45,313 bases of DNA, from positions 1 through 45,313 of the forward strand of contig CALFVD010000107.1 of NCBI GenBank assembly GCA_937928005.1. Reading direction: 5' to 3'. Made by a program: the position numbers and the translations under genes. Below are positions 18,128 through 26,716 of this stretch, in pieces. The notes beneath the pieces were generated by a model. That model saw only the letters and a list, made by a program, of their open reading frames with translations, was not told the origin of the DNA and made no database searches. The first letter of the stretch is position 1. Every line of letters begins with the position of its first letter. Source of the DNA: an uncultured Neomegalonema sp. (GTDB taxonomy: Bacteria > Pseudomonadota > Alphaproteobacteria > Rhodobacterales > Rhodobacteraceae).

Positions 18128-20425
18128 ATGTCGGAAGATCGTTTGCGAGAGGCCGCCTTGCGCTTCCATGAGGAGCCGATACCCGGCAAGCTGTCGATCA
18201 CACCGACCAAACCACTGAATACACAGCGCGATTTGGCGCTGGCCTATTCACCGGGGGTCGCCGAAGCCTGCACAGAAATCGCCCGCGACCCAGCGAATGC
18301 GGCGCGCTATACGGGCCGGGCCAATATGGTCGCCGTCATCACCAATGGCACGGCAGTCTTGGGCCTAGGCAATATTGGCCCTCTCGCCTCCAAGCCGGTA
18401 ATGGAAGGCAAGGCCGTATTGTTCAAAAAATTCGCAGGCATCGACGCCTTCGATATCGAAGTGAACGAGACGGACCCGCAGCGTCTGGCCGATGTGGTGA
18501 AAGCACTGGAGCCGACCTTTGGCGCCGTCAATCTGGAAGATATCAAAGCGCCGGAATGTTTCGCCGTAGAAGCGGAATGCCGCAAGCATATGAAAATCCC
18601 CGTCTTTCACGACGATCAACACGGCACAGCCATCGTCGTGGCGGCGGCGGTCATCAACGCGCTGCACATCACCGGCAAGGATTTTGCGGATGTGAAACTC
18701 GTTTCGACGGGGGGCGGTGCAGCGGGCATCGCCTGCCTCAACCTGCTGCTATCATTGGGATTAAAGCGCGAGAATGTCTGGCTGCTCGATATCGATGGAT
18801 TGGTCTATACGGGCCGTAAGGCTGATCCTCAGAAGGCTGATTTTGCTCAGGATTCGCCGCATCGTACAATCGGAGACGTGATTGATGGCGCAGATATCTT
18901 TCTCGGCCTCTCTGGCCCCGGCGTCCTGAAACCCGAACACGTCGCGCGCATGACGGATACGCCCATCATCCTCGCATTGGCCAACCCCAACCCTGAGATT
19001 GACCCAAAAGCCGCACGCGGCGTCAGCCCTAAGGCGATTATCGCCACAGGTCGGTCAGATTATCCCAATCAAGTCAATAACGTCCTGTGCTTTCCGTTCA
19101 TCTTCCGGGGTGCGCTGGATGTGGGCGCAACGACGATCAATGAGGAGATGAAGGTCGCCGCCGCCAATGCCATCGCTGATCTTGCCCGGCGTCCCTCCGT
19201 CGCCGAAGTCGCCAATACCTATCGCGACGAGCGGCTGGTATTTGGCCCTGACTACGTGATCCCCAAACCCTTTGACCCACGCTTGTTGGTGGTGGTGGCA
19301 ACCGCCGTCGCCCGCGCAGCGATAGAATCGGGTGTGGCCGAACGGCCCATCGAAGATTTCACCGCCTATGAGGCCAAGCTGACGCGCTTCGTCTATCGCT
19401 CTGGCCTGCTGATGAAGCCTTTGTTTGAGCAGACGAAACAAAACTGCCGCCGCATCGTCTATGCCGAAGGCGAAGATGAACGCACCCTACGCGCCGTACG
19501 CACGATCATTGATGAAGGCTATGCTGAGCCGATTCTCGTTGGCCGTCCCTCGGTCATCGAACTCCGCTGCGAACGGGCGGGTATCAACCTACGCCCCGGT
19601 GTCGATTTTGAGGTGGTGAACCCCGAAGAAGACGAGCGGTACGGCGAATACTGGCGCACCTATCATAATCTAAATGCCCGTAAAGGCTGCACCATTGATG
19701 CGGCCCGGTCGATCATGCGAACCAACACCACCGCGATTGCCGCCGTTATGGTTCAGCGGGGCGAGGCGGATGCGATGATCTGTGGCCTTGCGGGCGACCA
19801 TGACTGGCACCTACGCTACATCGACAATGTGCTGACACAGGAAACGGTCGGGTCTGTCTATGCGGCGTTGGGGGTCATCATCCTCAAATCCGGCGCGATT
19901 TTCATGGCCGACCCTTATGTCAATTACGATCCCACAGCGGAAGAGCTGGCCGATATCACTCAGATGGCCGTCGCCGAAATCCGCCATTTCGACATCGCCC
20001 CGCGCGTCGGCCTCGTCAGCCACTCCAATTTTGGCAGTGCTAATACGCCCAACGCACGGAAAATGCGCGAGGTGCTGCGCATCCTGCAATCGCGGAACGT
20101 CGATTTCGAGGTGGACGGCGAAATGCGCGCCTCGACCGCCCTCGACGGCAATCTGCGCGAGAAATTCATGCCCGATTCCGACCTAAAGGAACCGGCTAAC
20201 CTGTTGGTATTCCCTACACTCGACGCCGCCAACGCCTCGATGAACGTGCTGAAAAGTCTTGGCGATGGGCAATCGGTCGGCCCCTTGCTGCTCGGTGCGG
20301 GCGGGCGGGCGCATATCGTGACACCCTCGGCCACCTCGCGCGGATTGCTCAACATCACCGCCATCGCCGGAACGTGGGATCAGGTCGCACGCCCCGAAAC
20401 TGACACTCCCAAGGTACCATGTTAA
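18128..20425 (+). CDS. maeB: NADP-dependent malic enzyme, MaeB type
   Basis: Oxidatively decarboxylates malate to pyruvate, producing NADPH. The 765 residues have the fused layout of MaeB: a malic domain (SPGVAEAC near 40, [12 protein letters not shown] near 160, a Rossmann motif [12 protein letters not shown] near 195) and a C-terminal phosphotransacetylase-like domain (about 430-755). That domain usually regulates the enzyme and lacks Pta activity. AGGGGAG precedes the ATG at 18128. NADPH from this step could support PHA synthesis by the phaC encoded nearby, which is an inference. A short A/T-rich inverted repeat with a T-run follows at about 20440-20466 and may act as a weak terminator. 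Confidence 0.96.
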   Translation: MSEDRLREAALRFHEEPIPGKLSITPTKPLNTQRDLALAYSPGVAEACTEIARDPANAARYTGRANMVAVITNGTAVLGLGNIGPLASKPVMEGKAVLFKKFAGIDAFDIEVNETDPQRLADVVKALEPTFGAVNLEDIKAPECFAVEAECRKHMKIPVFHDDQHGTAIVVAAAVINALHITGKDFADVKLVSTGGGAAGIACLNLLLSLGLKRENVWLLDIDGLVYTGRKADPQKADFAQDSPHRTIGDVIDGADIFLGLSGPGVLKPEHVARMTDTPIILALANPNPEIDPKAARGVSPKAIIATGRSDYPNQVNNVLCFPFIFRGALDVGATTINEEMKVAAANAIADLARRPSVAEVANTYRDERLVFGPDYVIPKPFDPRLLVVVATAVARAAIESGVAERPIEDFTAYEAKLTRFVYRSGLLMKPLFEQTKQNCRRIVYAEGEDERTLRAVRTIIDEGYAEPILVGRPSVIELRCERAGINLRPGVDFEVVNPEEDERYGEYWRTYHNLNARKGCTIDAARSIMRTNTTAIAAVMVQRGEADAMICGLAGDHDWHLRYIDNVLTQETVGSVYAALGVIILKSGAIFMADPYVNYDPTAEELADITQMAVAEIRHFDIAPRVGLVSHSNFGSANTPNARKMREVLRILQSRNVDFEVDGEMRASTALDGNLREKFMPDSDLKEPANLLVFPTLDAANASMNVLKSLGDGQSVGPLLLGAGGRAHIVTPSATSRGLLNITAIAGTWDQVARPETDTPKVPC

Positions 20426-20521
20426 GGCTTCAAGGCATTGAATTAAATTATATATTTAATTTTTTAGGTGCCGAATCAAGCTAAAAACCCTAGCGATGAC
20501 GTGTCGCAGGTACCATGTTAA
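20412..20521. repeat. 14-bp direct repeat flanking an AT-rich 82-bp segment
   Basis: AGGTACCATGTTAA occurs at 20412-20425, covering the maeB stop codon, and again at 20508-20521. The 82 bases between are much more A/T-rich than the surroundings and contain AATTAAATTATATATTTAAT. I see no terminal inverted repeats inside. It could be the scar of an insertion with target duplication or a local duplication. Confidence 0.7.
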
Positions 20522-20557
20522 TATCGTTCGTAACAAAACGGAACGGGAAGACTTGCG

Positions 20558-21439
20558 ATGAATATGTTCGATATGCTGCGCCAAGCGCAGGGCGGTAACG
20601 GGATCGAAAATCTGGCGAAACAGTTCGGTCTCGAACGAGCACAAACCGAACAGGTCTTGCAGCAAGTGTTGCCCGCTATGTCCGCAGGATTCAAGCAGCG
20701 CACACGAAGCGAGGACGGTCTCGCCTCCATGCTGCGCAAGATTCAGGGCACCGATTACGAGGATGTTTACGAAGACCCCTCCCTCCTGCAACGTGAGGAA
20801 ACGCGCGACCGGGGCAATCAGATTCTCGGCGAAGTGTTCGGCTCGAAAGATGTTAGCCGCGCCGTGGCGCAGAAAGCGGAATTCGCATCCGGCATCGGCG
20901 GCACAGTCATCAAGGCGATGCTGCCCATGATCGCGTCGATGATCCTTGGCGGAATGCAGAAGAAGACATCGAGCGATTCCGGCATGGGCGGCATCCTTGG
21001 CTCGTTGATTCAGGGAATGGCAGGCGGTGGGCGCTCGTCACGCGGCGGGGGTGGTCTAGACGACCTGCTCGGCGCGGTCCTCGGCGGTGGTGGACGGGCA
21101 CAGCCCGCGCCACAACAGCGTGGCGGCGGCGGTTTGGGAGGCATCCTTGGCGGCCTTCTCGGTGGCGGGCGACAACAATCGCGAGGTGGCGGCGGCGGCC
21201 TTGGCGGAATCTTGGGCGGAATGCTCGGCGGTGGCCGCCAGCAACAGCAAGCCCAGCGCCAACAACCGCAACAGAGCGGCGGCCTTGACGACCTGCTCGG
21301 CGGCATCCTTGGCACCAACCCTCGCCAGCGCCACAGCACCGGCGACCGTAGTCTCGACAATGTCATTGGCATGTTCGATTCCGATGGCGATGGCAGCGTC
21401 GATATGGATATCCTGCGCCAACTCTCACAACGTCGATAA
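20558..21439 (+). CDS. DUF937 domain protein with Gly-rich repeats and a calcium-loop-like end
   Basis: The first ~150 residues match the DUF937 plan (MFDMLRQAQGGNGIENLAKQ, VLPAMSAGFKQR, IKAMLPMIASMILGGMQ). The remainder is a low-complexity region with repeated GGLGGILGG-type units separated by Gln/Arg spacers, at about 160-255. The end carries FDSDGDGSVDMDILRQLS, where D-x-D-x-D-G-x-x-D resembles dockerin/EF-hand calcium-binding loops. No signal peptide is evident. GGAAGA lies before the ATG at 20558. Function unknown; a shell- or matrix-like protein is speculative. Confidence 0.8.
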   Translation: MNMFDMLRQAQGGNGIENLAKQFGLERAQTEQVLQQVLPAMSAGFKQRTRSEDGLASMLRKIQGTDYEDVYEDPSLLQREETRDRGNQILGEVFGSKDVSRAVAQKAEFASGIGGTVIKAMLPMIASMILGGMQKKTSSDSGMGGILGSLIQGMAGGGRSSRGGGGLDDLLGAVLGGGGRAQPAPQQRGGGGLGGILGGLLGGGRQQSRGGGGGLGGILGGMLGGGRQQQQAQRQQPQQSGGLDDLLGGILGTNPRQRHSTGDRSLDNVIGMFDSDGDGSVDMDILRQLSQRR

Positions 21440-21448
21440 CGCGCAAGC

Positions 21449-21486
21449 AGGCTGCCTTACTCACATGGTGAGGCAGCCTATTTGAT
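21449..21486 (+). terminator. Probable terminator after the DUF937 gene
   Basis: Arms AGGCTGCCT and AGGCAGCCT are exact reverse complements around 13 bases, followed by ATTTGAT. The T-run is poor, but the strong stem 9 bases past the stop suggests a terminator. Confidence 0.6.
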
Positions 21487-21575
21487 CGACCAAGACATTT
21501 GGGTTCCGGTTCTGAAAAACAGACGTTTGATGTAAGCTACTCAAATATCGAGATAAGTTGATCCACGAAACCACA

Positions 21576-21614
21576 ATCTAGTGGGTTCGTTTCGTTAGAA
21601 ACAATCCACTAGAT
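21576..21614. terminator. Hairpin overlapping the 3' end of the histidine phosphatase gene
   Basis: ATCTAGTGG and CCACTAGAT pair around an inner GTTTC-GTTA-GAAAC stem. The stop codon of the minus-strand phosphatase gene (21609-21611) lies inside the right arm. It sits between two converging genes, so it may act as a bidirectional stop or 3'-end stabiliser. T-runs are absent. Confidence 0.45.
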
Positions 21615-22196
21615 AGCTTGAGGGGCGAGATACGCACTTACCTGCCAATAGCTTCTTGCGGGTAGGCGCGGCCCCGTCCAACCCCTGTCCCGCAAACTCT
21701 GGGCGATGAGGGCATTCATCACACCATGCCCCACCAGCAGCACCGAACCATGGGTTCGCGCGTGTTCAACAAGCGCATCCGCAACCCATTCGGCGCGCTG
21801 ACGCGATGCAGCGAGGCTTTCACTGTTTGGGCGAAAATCTCCGAGCCACCCAATGCGGAATATCACCGCCCAGATCTTTGGCGGCAATCGCGGAAACCGC
21901 CAGCGATTATGGGGCAAATCCGCCTCTCTCGCATCATTATTGATCACGAATGCACCCAGCGGTGAAAGACGTTCGGCGCTCGCCCTTGCCCGCAATAAGG
22001 GGCTACAGACGATTGCCTGCACTGTATCGGCAATCTTTTGCGTCGCTACGGGCGGCTTGTCTGCGGTAATGGTCGTGGCATCATAGGCCGCAATCCAACT
22101 CGCCATATCCACCGCAGATAAGGCTATGCTCGATACCGGCTCCGGTTCCCCATGGCGCATCAGAAAAATTGAATAGCGTTCTGAATGGTCAGACAC
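21609..22196 (-). CDS. Histidine phosphatase superfamily protein
   Basis: A 195-residue phosphoglycerate-mutase-like protein. The phospho-accepting motif RHGEP is at 14-18, SPLLRARASAERL gives the second conserved Arg region, and LLVGHGVMNALI gives the second catalytic His. Members dephosphorylate sugars, nucleotides or proteins; the substrate here is unknown. It is the last gene of a compact minus-strand operon after the SRAP gene (2-bp gap). Confidence 0.85.
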   Translation of the reverse strand: MSDHSERYSIFLMRHGEPEPVSSIALSAVDMASWIAAYDATTITADKPPVATQKIADTVQAIVCSPLLRARASAERLSPLGAFVINNDAREADLPHNRWRFPRLPPKIWAVIFRIGWLGDFRPNSESLAASRQRAEWVADALVEHARTHGSVLLVGHGVMNALIAQSLRDRGWTGPRLPARSYWQVSAYLAPQAI

Positions 22197-22198
22197 AA

Positions 22199-22873
22199 TT
22201 AAACCGCCTCAATCAGCGATGCCCCATCCGAGCGGGCGCTGCTAACGGCGCGCCCAACCTCGTGCATCGCGAAGAAATCATCCGGGACAGCATGCATCAG
22301 GCGTGCCGCGCCCTTCCCTTCCTCACCTAACCATAACCCCCAACTTTCGCGAGGGATCACAACCGGCAATCGGTGATGAATCGAGCGCATAGCATCATTG
22401 GCATCACAGGTGACGATGGCACAGGTATCGACCGGCTCATGCCCCGGCGCTTGCCACCGCTGCCAGATGCCCGCAAAGGCGAAGATAGGGTGGTCCGGCG
22501 CATGGAAGTAGAATGGTGTCTTTGGTTTAGGATCGCTGCTGCGCCATTCATAGAACCCACTCGCCGGGATCAGACATCGCCGCTCCCGACATGCCGCGCG
22601 GAATGCGGGCTTCTCCGCAATCGTCTCGGATCGCGCATTGATAAGCAGCGGGCCTGCGGTGGGCGTCTCGTACCAATGTGGCAGGAACCCCCATCGCATC
22701 GCCTTTGCCTCGCGCCACGCCTTCCCCGCCCGGATCGTCAGGACGTTTTGGGTCGGGCAAATGTTATAGCGCGGGCGAGCGAGGGCCGGGGCATCCTCGA
22801 TATCCGGCGCGGTAGCCGCAAAGACCTCAGCGACCGCAGCGGCATCGATATCAAGGACAAACCGGCCACACAT
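22199..22873 (-). CDS. SOS response-associated peptidase / abasic-site protein (YedK, SRAP family)
   Basis: SRAP proteins attach covalently through Cys2 to abasic sites in single-stranded DNA and protect them. The 224 residues begin MCGRFVLD, giving the required Cys2. The family motifs RYNICPT, AMRWGFLPHW, NARSETIAEKPAF, RCLIPASGFYEW and MRSIHHRLPVVI (with the catalytic His region) are all present. It follows the metallo-hydrolase gene with a 2-bp gap, the two being translated from one message. Confidence 0.94.
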   Translation of the reverse strand: MCGRFVLDIDAAAVAEVFAATAPDIEDAPALARPRYNICPTQNVLTIRAGKAWREAKAMRWGFLPHWYETPTAGPLLINARSETIAEKPAFRAACRERRCLIPASGFYEWRSSDPKPKTPFYFHAPDHPIFAFAGIWQRWQAPGHEPVDTCAIVTCDANDAMRSIHHRLPVVIPRESWGLWLGEEGKGAARLMHAVPDDFFAMHEVGRAVSSARSDGASLIEAV

Positions 22874-22875
22874 GC

Positions 22876-23745
22876 CTAAAGCGCCCGCAGATGGGCATCA
22901 TGCCAAATGACGCTGCGCGCATCGAGATCGAAGCGCATCAGGTCTTCACCGACGATAAGCGGGCCGTCATAGGTTTTTGCAACTTCGGCCAACAGGGCGG
23001 CGCGGTTGGCATTTGGCGGGACGATATGGGTCAGGGCGAGGGCTTTTGCGCCCATGTCGCGGGCAACGCCGCCAACCTCGGATGACAGGGTGTGGTAGGA
23101 GGCAACATTGTCCATCGTGGCGGCGGAGCGGTGATGGCCGGGTGGCGCATCCCGGTGGATCATCACTTCATGCACCAACAAGTCGGCCCCCTGCCCCGCC
23201 TCGATCAACGCATCACATCGGGCGGTATCGCCGGAATGAACGACCTTTTGCCCGTCGGCATGGAAGGCAAAGCCAAAGGCGGGGGCGACGGGACCATGAT
23301 CGACCTCGACCACCCCAATCTCCATCCCAGCAATAGTGATACGGTCGCCACCTGTAATTTCATGCGGCTCAAGCTCTAGCCCCGTTATACTGGTGCGTTG
23401 CTCGAAAGCGATGCGCTGGGCGCGCTCAGGCTCCCACGCCGCCATAATCTGCTCGATATGATCGAGAACGGGGCGAGGAGCGTAGACTGGCCATGGACGA
23501 TCACGCCCTTGGTGCCACGCGGAGATGACGAGCTGGTAGAAATCGACCAGATGATCCGTGTGAAAATGGGTAAGGAACAGCGCATCAACCGCCGCGCCCG
23601 CCGTACCCGCCTCCACAAGCCGTTGGGTAACGCCGGAGCCGCAATCAACCAGCACCCGCGCACCGCCCCCCTCCACCATCGTCGCCGCCCCGCGCCGATC
23701 GCTATGGACAACAGGACAGCCCGTACCGAGGAGCGTTATTTGCAT
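22876..23745 (-). CDS. MBL-fold metallo-hydrolase (RNase Z-like)
   Basis: 289 residues with the metallo-beta-lactamase fold of the RNase Z/arylsulfatase-like group. LLGTGCP is at the start, zinc ligands sit in THFHTDH (about 59-65), VHSGDT holds the bridging Asp, and LTHIVPP holds a further His. RNase Z proper matures tRNA 3' ends, but this family also includes phosphodiesterases and other hydrolases, so the substrate is open. The start codon directly abuts the phaC stop (TAAATG), indicating translational coupling. Confidence 0.85.
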   Translation of the reverse strand: MQITLLGTGCPVVHSDRRGAATMVEGGGARVLVDCGSGVTQRLVEAGTAGAAVDALFLTHFHTDHLVDFYQLVISAWHQGRDRPWPVYAPRPVLDHIEQIMAAWEPERAQRIAFEQRTSITGLELEPHEITGGDRITIAGMEIGVVEVDHGPVAPAFGFAFHADGQKVVHSGDTARCDALIEAGQGADLLVHEVMIHRDAPPGHHRSAATMDNVASYHTLSSEVGGVARDMGAKALALTHIVPPNANRAALLAEVAKTYDGPLIVGEDLMRFDLDARSVIWHDAHLRAL

Positions 23746-25599
23746 TTACGCCGCGTCCTCGACCGGTGCGTCGGAGCGCACGCGGACATAGGAGCCGGGG
23801 GCGGGTTCGAGGGAGCCGAGGGTTGCGCCGGGCTTGCGGGCGGCGATCTTCTTGCCCGATTTCTTCGATAGCCATTTATGCCAGTCGGGCCACCACGAGC
23901 CGGGCGTCTCGGTCGCCCCTTCCAGCCATTCTGCCAGCGTTTCGGGCCAGTCGGCTTGCGGCGTATCATTGGTCCAGTATTGATATTTCACGCGCGTCGG
24001 GTCCGGCGGATTGATGACCCCGGCGATATGGCCCGATCCGCCGACGACCAGATGAACCGGCCCGCCGAACAACTTCACACCCCGGAAGACCGATTCGGCG
24101 GGGGCAATATGATCCTCGCGGGCGCAGATCGAATAGACTGGTGTTTTCACCTTGCCCAGATCGAGAGTCTTACCGTCCAACACCATCTTGCCCTCGGCCA
24201 GTGCATTATCGCGGTAGTAATCGCGCAGGTAGGCGAGGTGGCATTTTGCGGGCATATGGGTCGCATCGGCGTTCCAATACAAGAGATCGAAGGCGCTTGG
24301 TTCTTTGCCCAAATAGTAATTACTGACGACGTAATTCCAGATTAGTTCGTTCCCGCGCAGCATGTTGAACGCCTGCGCCATGTGGCGCGCATCGATCACG
24401 CCGCCTTCTTTCTCGGATTTCTTTTCCAACTCGTCGAGGATCTTGTCGTCGAGCAGGATGCGCAATTCGCCGCCCTTCACGAAATCGGCCTGTGCCGTAA
24501 AGAAGGTCGCCGCTTTGACCCGCTTGTCGCCATTTTGTGCCATATGCGCGAGCGCCGTGGCCAGCATCGTACCGCCAATGCAGTATCCGCCGACATTCAC
24601 CGATTTGACGCCCGTTTCCTCGATCACCGCATCGATGGCCGGGTATAGCCCTTCGGTGACATAATCCGAAAATCCGCGCTCGATCTTCTTACCCTTACCT
24701 TTGGCGGGTTCGGGATTGCGCCATGAGATCATAAAGACGGTGTACCCCTGCGCGACCAGCCAGCGGACCAGTGATTTCTTTTCGTTCAGGTCCATAATGT
24801 AGAACTTGTTGATCCATGGCGGCGCGATCAATAAGGGGGTCGTGTAGACCTTTTCGGTGGTTGGCGCATACTGGATCAACTCGATCAGATCATTGCGGAA
24901 GATGACCTCGCCGGGGGTGACGGCGATGTTCTTGCCCACCTCAAAGGCTTTCATATCCGTCTGGCTGATGAGCAATTCGCCCTTGCCGCGCTTCATATCT
25001 TTGAGCATCTGGCGCATGCCGCGCACGATATTCGCCCCGCCTTCTTCGGCGGTGGTTTTCAAAACCTGTGGATTCATTGCAAAGGCATTGGACGGCGACA
25101 TTGCCTCCGCAAATCTTTGGGTGAAGAATTCGAGTTTTTGTTGCTCTTCAGGGGGCAGGGATTCGTCGGCGGTGTCTACCGTATCGCGCATCCAATCCGA
25201 CGCGAGGAGATAGGATTGTTTGAGGTAGCTGAAGACGACGTTTTTATCCCATTCCTCATCCTGAAACCGCTTATCCTTGCCCATATCCTCCATACCGGGA
25301 ATCGGGCGCTGTTCGCCCCCCGCCATCTGTGCGAGGGCATTGGTCCAAAGGGTTGCTTGACGGTGCCACAGATCAATCCCCGCCTTCATCATCGCTTCAG
25401 GATCGGAGACCATCGCCTTTTGTAGGTCGGCAATAGCAGGGGCGAGGTTATAGGGGTCGGGGTTTGAGGAGGAGCCGTCCGCATGGGTTTGAAGGTAATA
25501 GGTCCAAGCTTCCTGCGCGAGGGCATAGGCCTCGGCCATGTTCTCGGCTACGGCGGTGGATGCAGCCAGCGGATCGGTTCTGTCCGTCTCTTTGCTCAT
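23746..25599 (-). CDS. phaC: Class I poly(3-hydroxyalkanoate) synthase
   Basis: Polymerises (R)-3-hydroxyacyl-CoA into storage polyester at the granule surface. From the ATG at 25599 it has 617 residues, as expected for class I. The lipase-like box GGYCIGGT holds the catalytic Cys340; the Asp is in CAREDHIAP and the His in GGSGHIAGVINPP. The N-terminal region AWTYYLQTHADG and the stretch NPDPYNL are typical. AGGGGA lies upstream of the chosen start; the frame is open to 25650. No phasin or phaA/phaB gene is adjacent. It heads an operon with the MBL, SRAP and phosphatase genes and diverges from a repeat lipoprotein 111 bp away. Confidence 0.96.
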   Translation of the reverse strand: MSKETDRTDPLAASTAVAENMAEAYALAQEAWTYYLQTHADGSSSNPDPYNLAPAIADLQKAMVSDPEAMMKAGIDLWHRQATLWTNALAQMAGGEQRPIPGMEDMGKDKRFQDEEWDKNVVFSYLKQSYLLASDWMRDTVDTADESLPPEEQQKLEFFTQRFAEAMSPSNAFAMNPQVLKTTAEEGGANIVRGMRQMLKDMKRGKGELLISQTDMKAFEVGKNIAVTPGEVIFRNDLIELIQYAPTTEKVYTTPLLIAPPWINKFYIMDLNEKKSLVRWLVAQGYTVFMISWRNPEPAKGKGKKIERGFSDYVTEGLYPAIDAVIEETGVKSVNVGGYCIGGTMLATALAHMAQNGDKRVKAATFFTAQADFVKGGELRILLDDKILDELEKKSEKEGGVIDARHMAQAFNMLRGNELIWNYVVSNYYLGKEPSAFDLLYWNADATHMPAKCHLAYLRDYYRDNALAEGKMVLDGKTLDLGKVKTPVYSICAREDHIAPAESVFRGVKLFGGPVHLVVGGSGHIAGVINPPDPTRVKYQYWTNDTPQADWPETLAEWLEGATETPGSWWPDWHKWLSKKSGKKIAARKPGATLGSLEPAPGSYVRVRSDAPVEDAA

Positions 25600-25710
25600 A
25601 GTGCTTTTCCCCTTATACTCGACCAACTGGTACGATAACCTCCACACCATGCGCCAAACGATATCAATAGGCCATATGGCTTGAATTCGGTTCGATTACA
25701 GGAAGAGACG

Positions 25711-26652
25711 ATGCAGCGCCTGCAAATCATCACGCTTTTGCGCCTGACGCTTTTGGCTGCCCCGATTCTGGTCGGGTGCGGAAACACGATTTCCCAGATC
25801 GACGGCCTTCCCCAGACGCGCGACATGTCGTCTGTGCAATGGCCATTATTGGTGGATACACCCGCCGCGCCAACCGATACGCTGTTGCCAGAGGCAGGCG
25901 CGCGTACGCTTGCCACGCTAGAGAATGCGCAGATTGCGGCGCTGTCACGGCAGGCCGAACCCGGCCCCGCGCGGGTGGAGACACTCGCCCTGCAAGGTAA
26001 GGTCGCGCGGATCGATGCCCGTACCCAAGTAACGCCCCCCGCCATAGATAGCGCAGCATTATCGGCGCGCGCTGCCCGTCTGGCTCAATTGCGTAATGAA
26101 GCGCAGGATGCCGTTGCCATTGACGAATTGAAGGCGCGGGCACAGCGGGTATCGGCGGCGACAGATCAGGATTATGGCGCGATCAATACGGTTGCTCTAC
26201 AAGCTCGCGCGCAGCGGATAACCGCTGCAACCGAACAGGGATACGGCACAGTAGACACACAGGACTTACAGGCACGGGCACAGCGCGTGGGCGCAACCCG
26301 CTCGCAAGGGTATGGCAGTGTGGATAGCGCAGAGCTGCAAGGGCGCGCGAACCGGGTCAAGGACCGGACGCAGACCTATTACGGCTCTGTCGACCGCGCT
26401 GACCTTGCAACGCGCTCGGATCAGATCAAGGCATCGACCACCGGACCAGCGCCCGAAGCGCCCAGCGTCGACTTGCAAGACGCCCGCCGGACGGCGGTTG
26501 CAGAGGCGGTGACGGAGCCAAGGCCCAAACCCGTATCTAGATCGACGCGCAAGGACCATGACGAGCCAGTGCTATCAAACGATTTCCGCAAACGCGCCCG
26601 CGCGGCGATTGAACGCGCCCGCAAACGCGCGGCGGCTCCGCCACCGGAATAG
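25711..26652 (+). CDS. Lipoprotein with tandem 23-residue repeats, function unknown
   Basis: From the ATG at 25711 (GGAAGAG just upstream) the 313-residue protein starts with a lipoprotein signal whose lipobox LVGC places the lipid on Cys23. Residues about 135-240 form tandem 23-residue repeats of the type LQARAQRITAATEQGYGTVD. Four copies are clear, with weaker ones before and after. The pattern suggests helices separated by a Tyr-Gly turn. The C-terminus is very basic (KRARAAIERARKRAAA). I do not recognise a family. It is divergent from phaC and immediately upstream of the palindromic repeat array. A periplasmic or outer-membrane structural role is possible but not shown. Confidence 0.75.
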   Translation: MQRLQIITLLRLTLLAAPILVGCGNTISQIDGLPQTRDMSSVQWPLLVDTPAAPTDTLLPEAGARTLATLENAQIAALSRQAEPGPARVETLALQGKVARIDARTQVTPPAIDSAALSARAARLAQLRNEAQDAVAIDELKARAQRVSAATDQDYGAINTVALQARAQRITAATEQGYGTVDTQDLQARAQRVGATRSQGYGSVDSAELQGRANRVKDRTQTYYGSVDRADLATRSDQIKASTTGPAPEAPSVDLQDARRTAVAEAVTEPRPKPVSRSTRKDHDEPVLSNDFRKRARAAIERARKRAAAPPPE

Positions 26653-26716
26653 AATCTGCGGCATCCATCAGCGATGAGCAGACATACCGATTTGCGTGAT
26701 TTGCTGTTGCGCCCTT

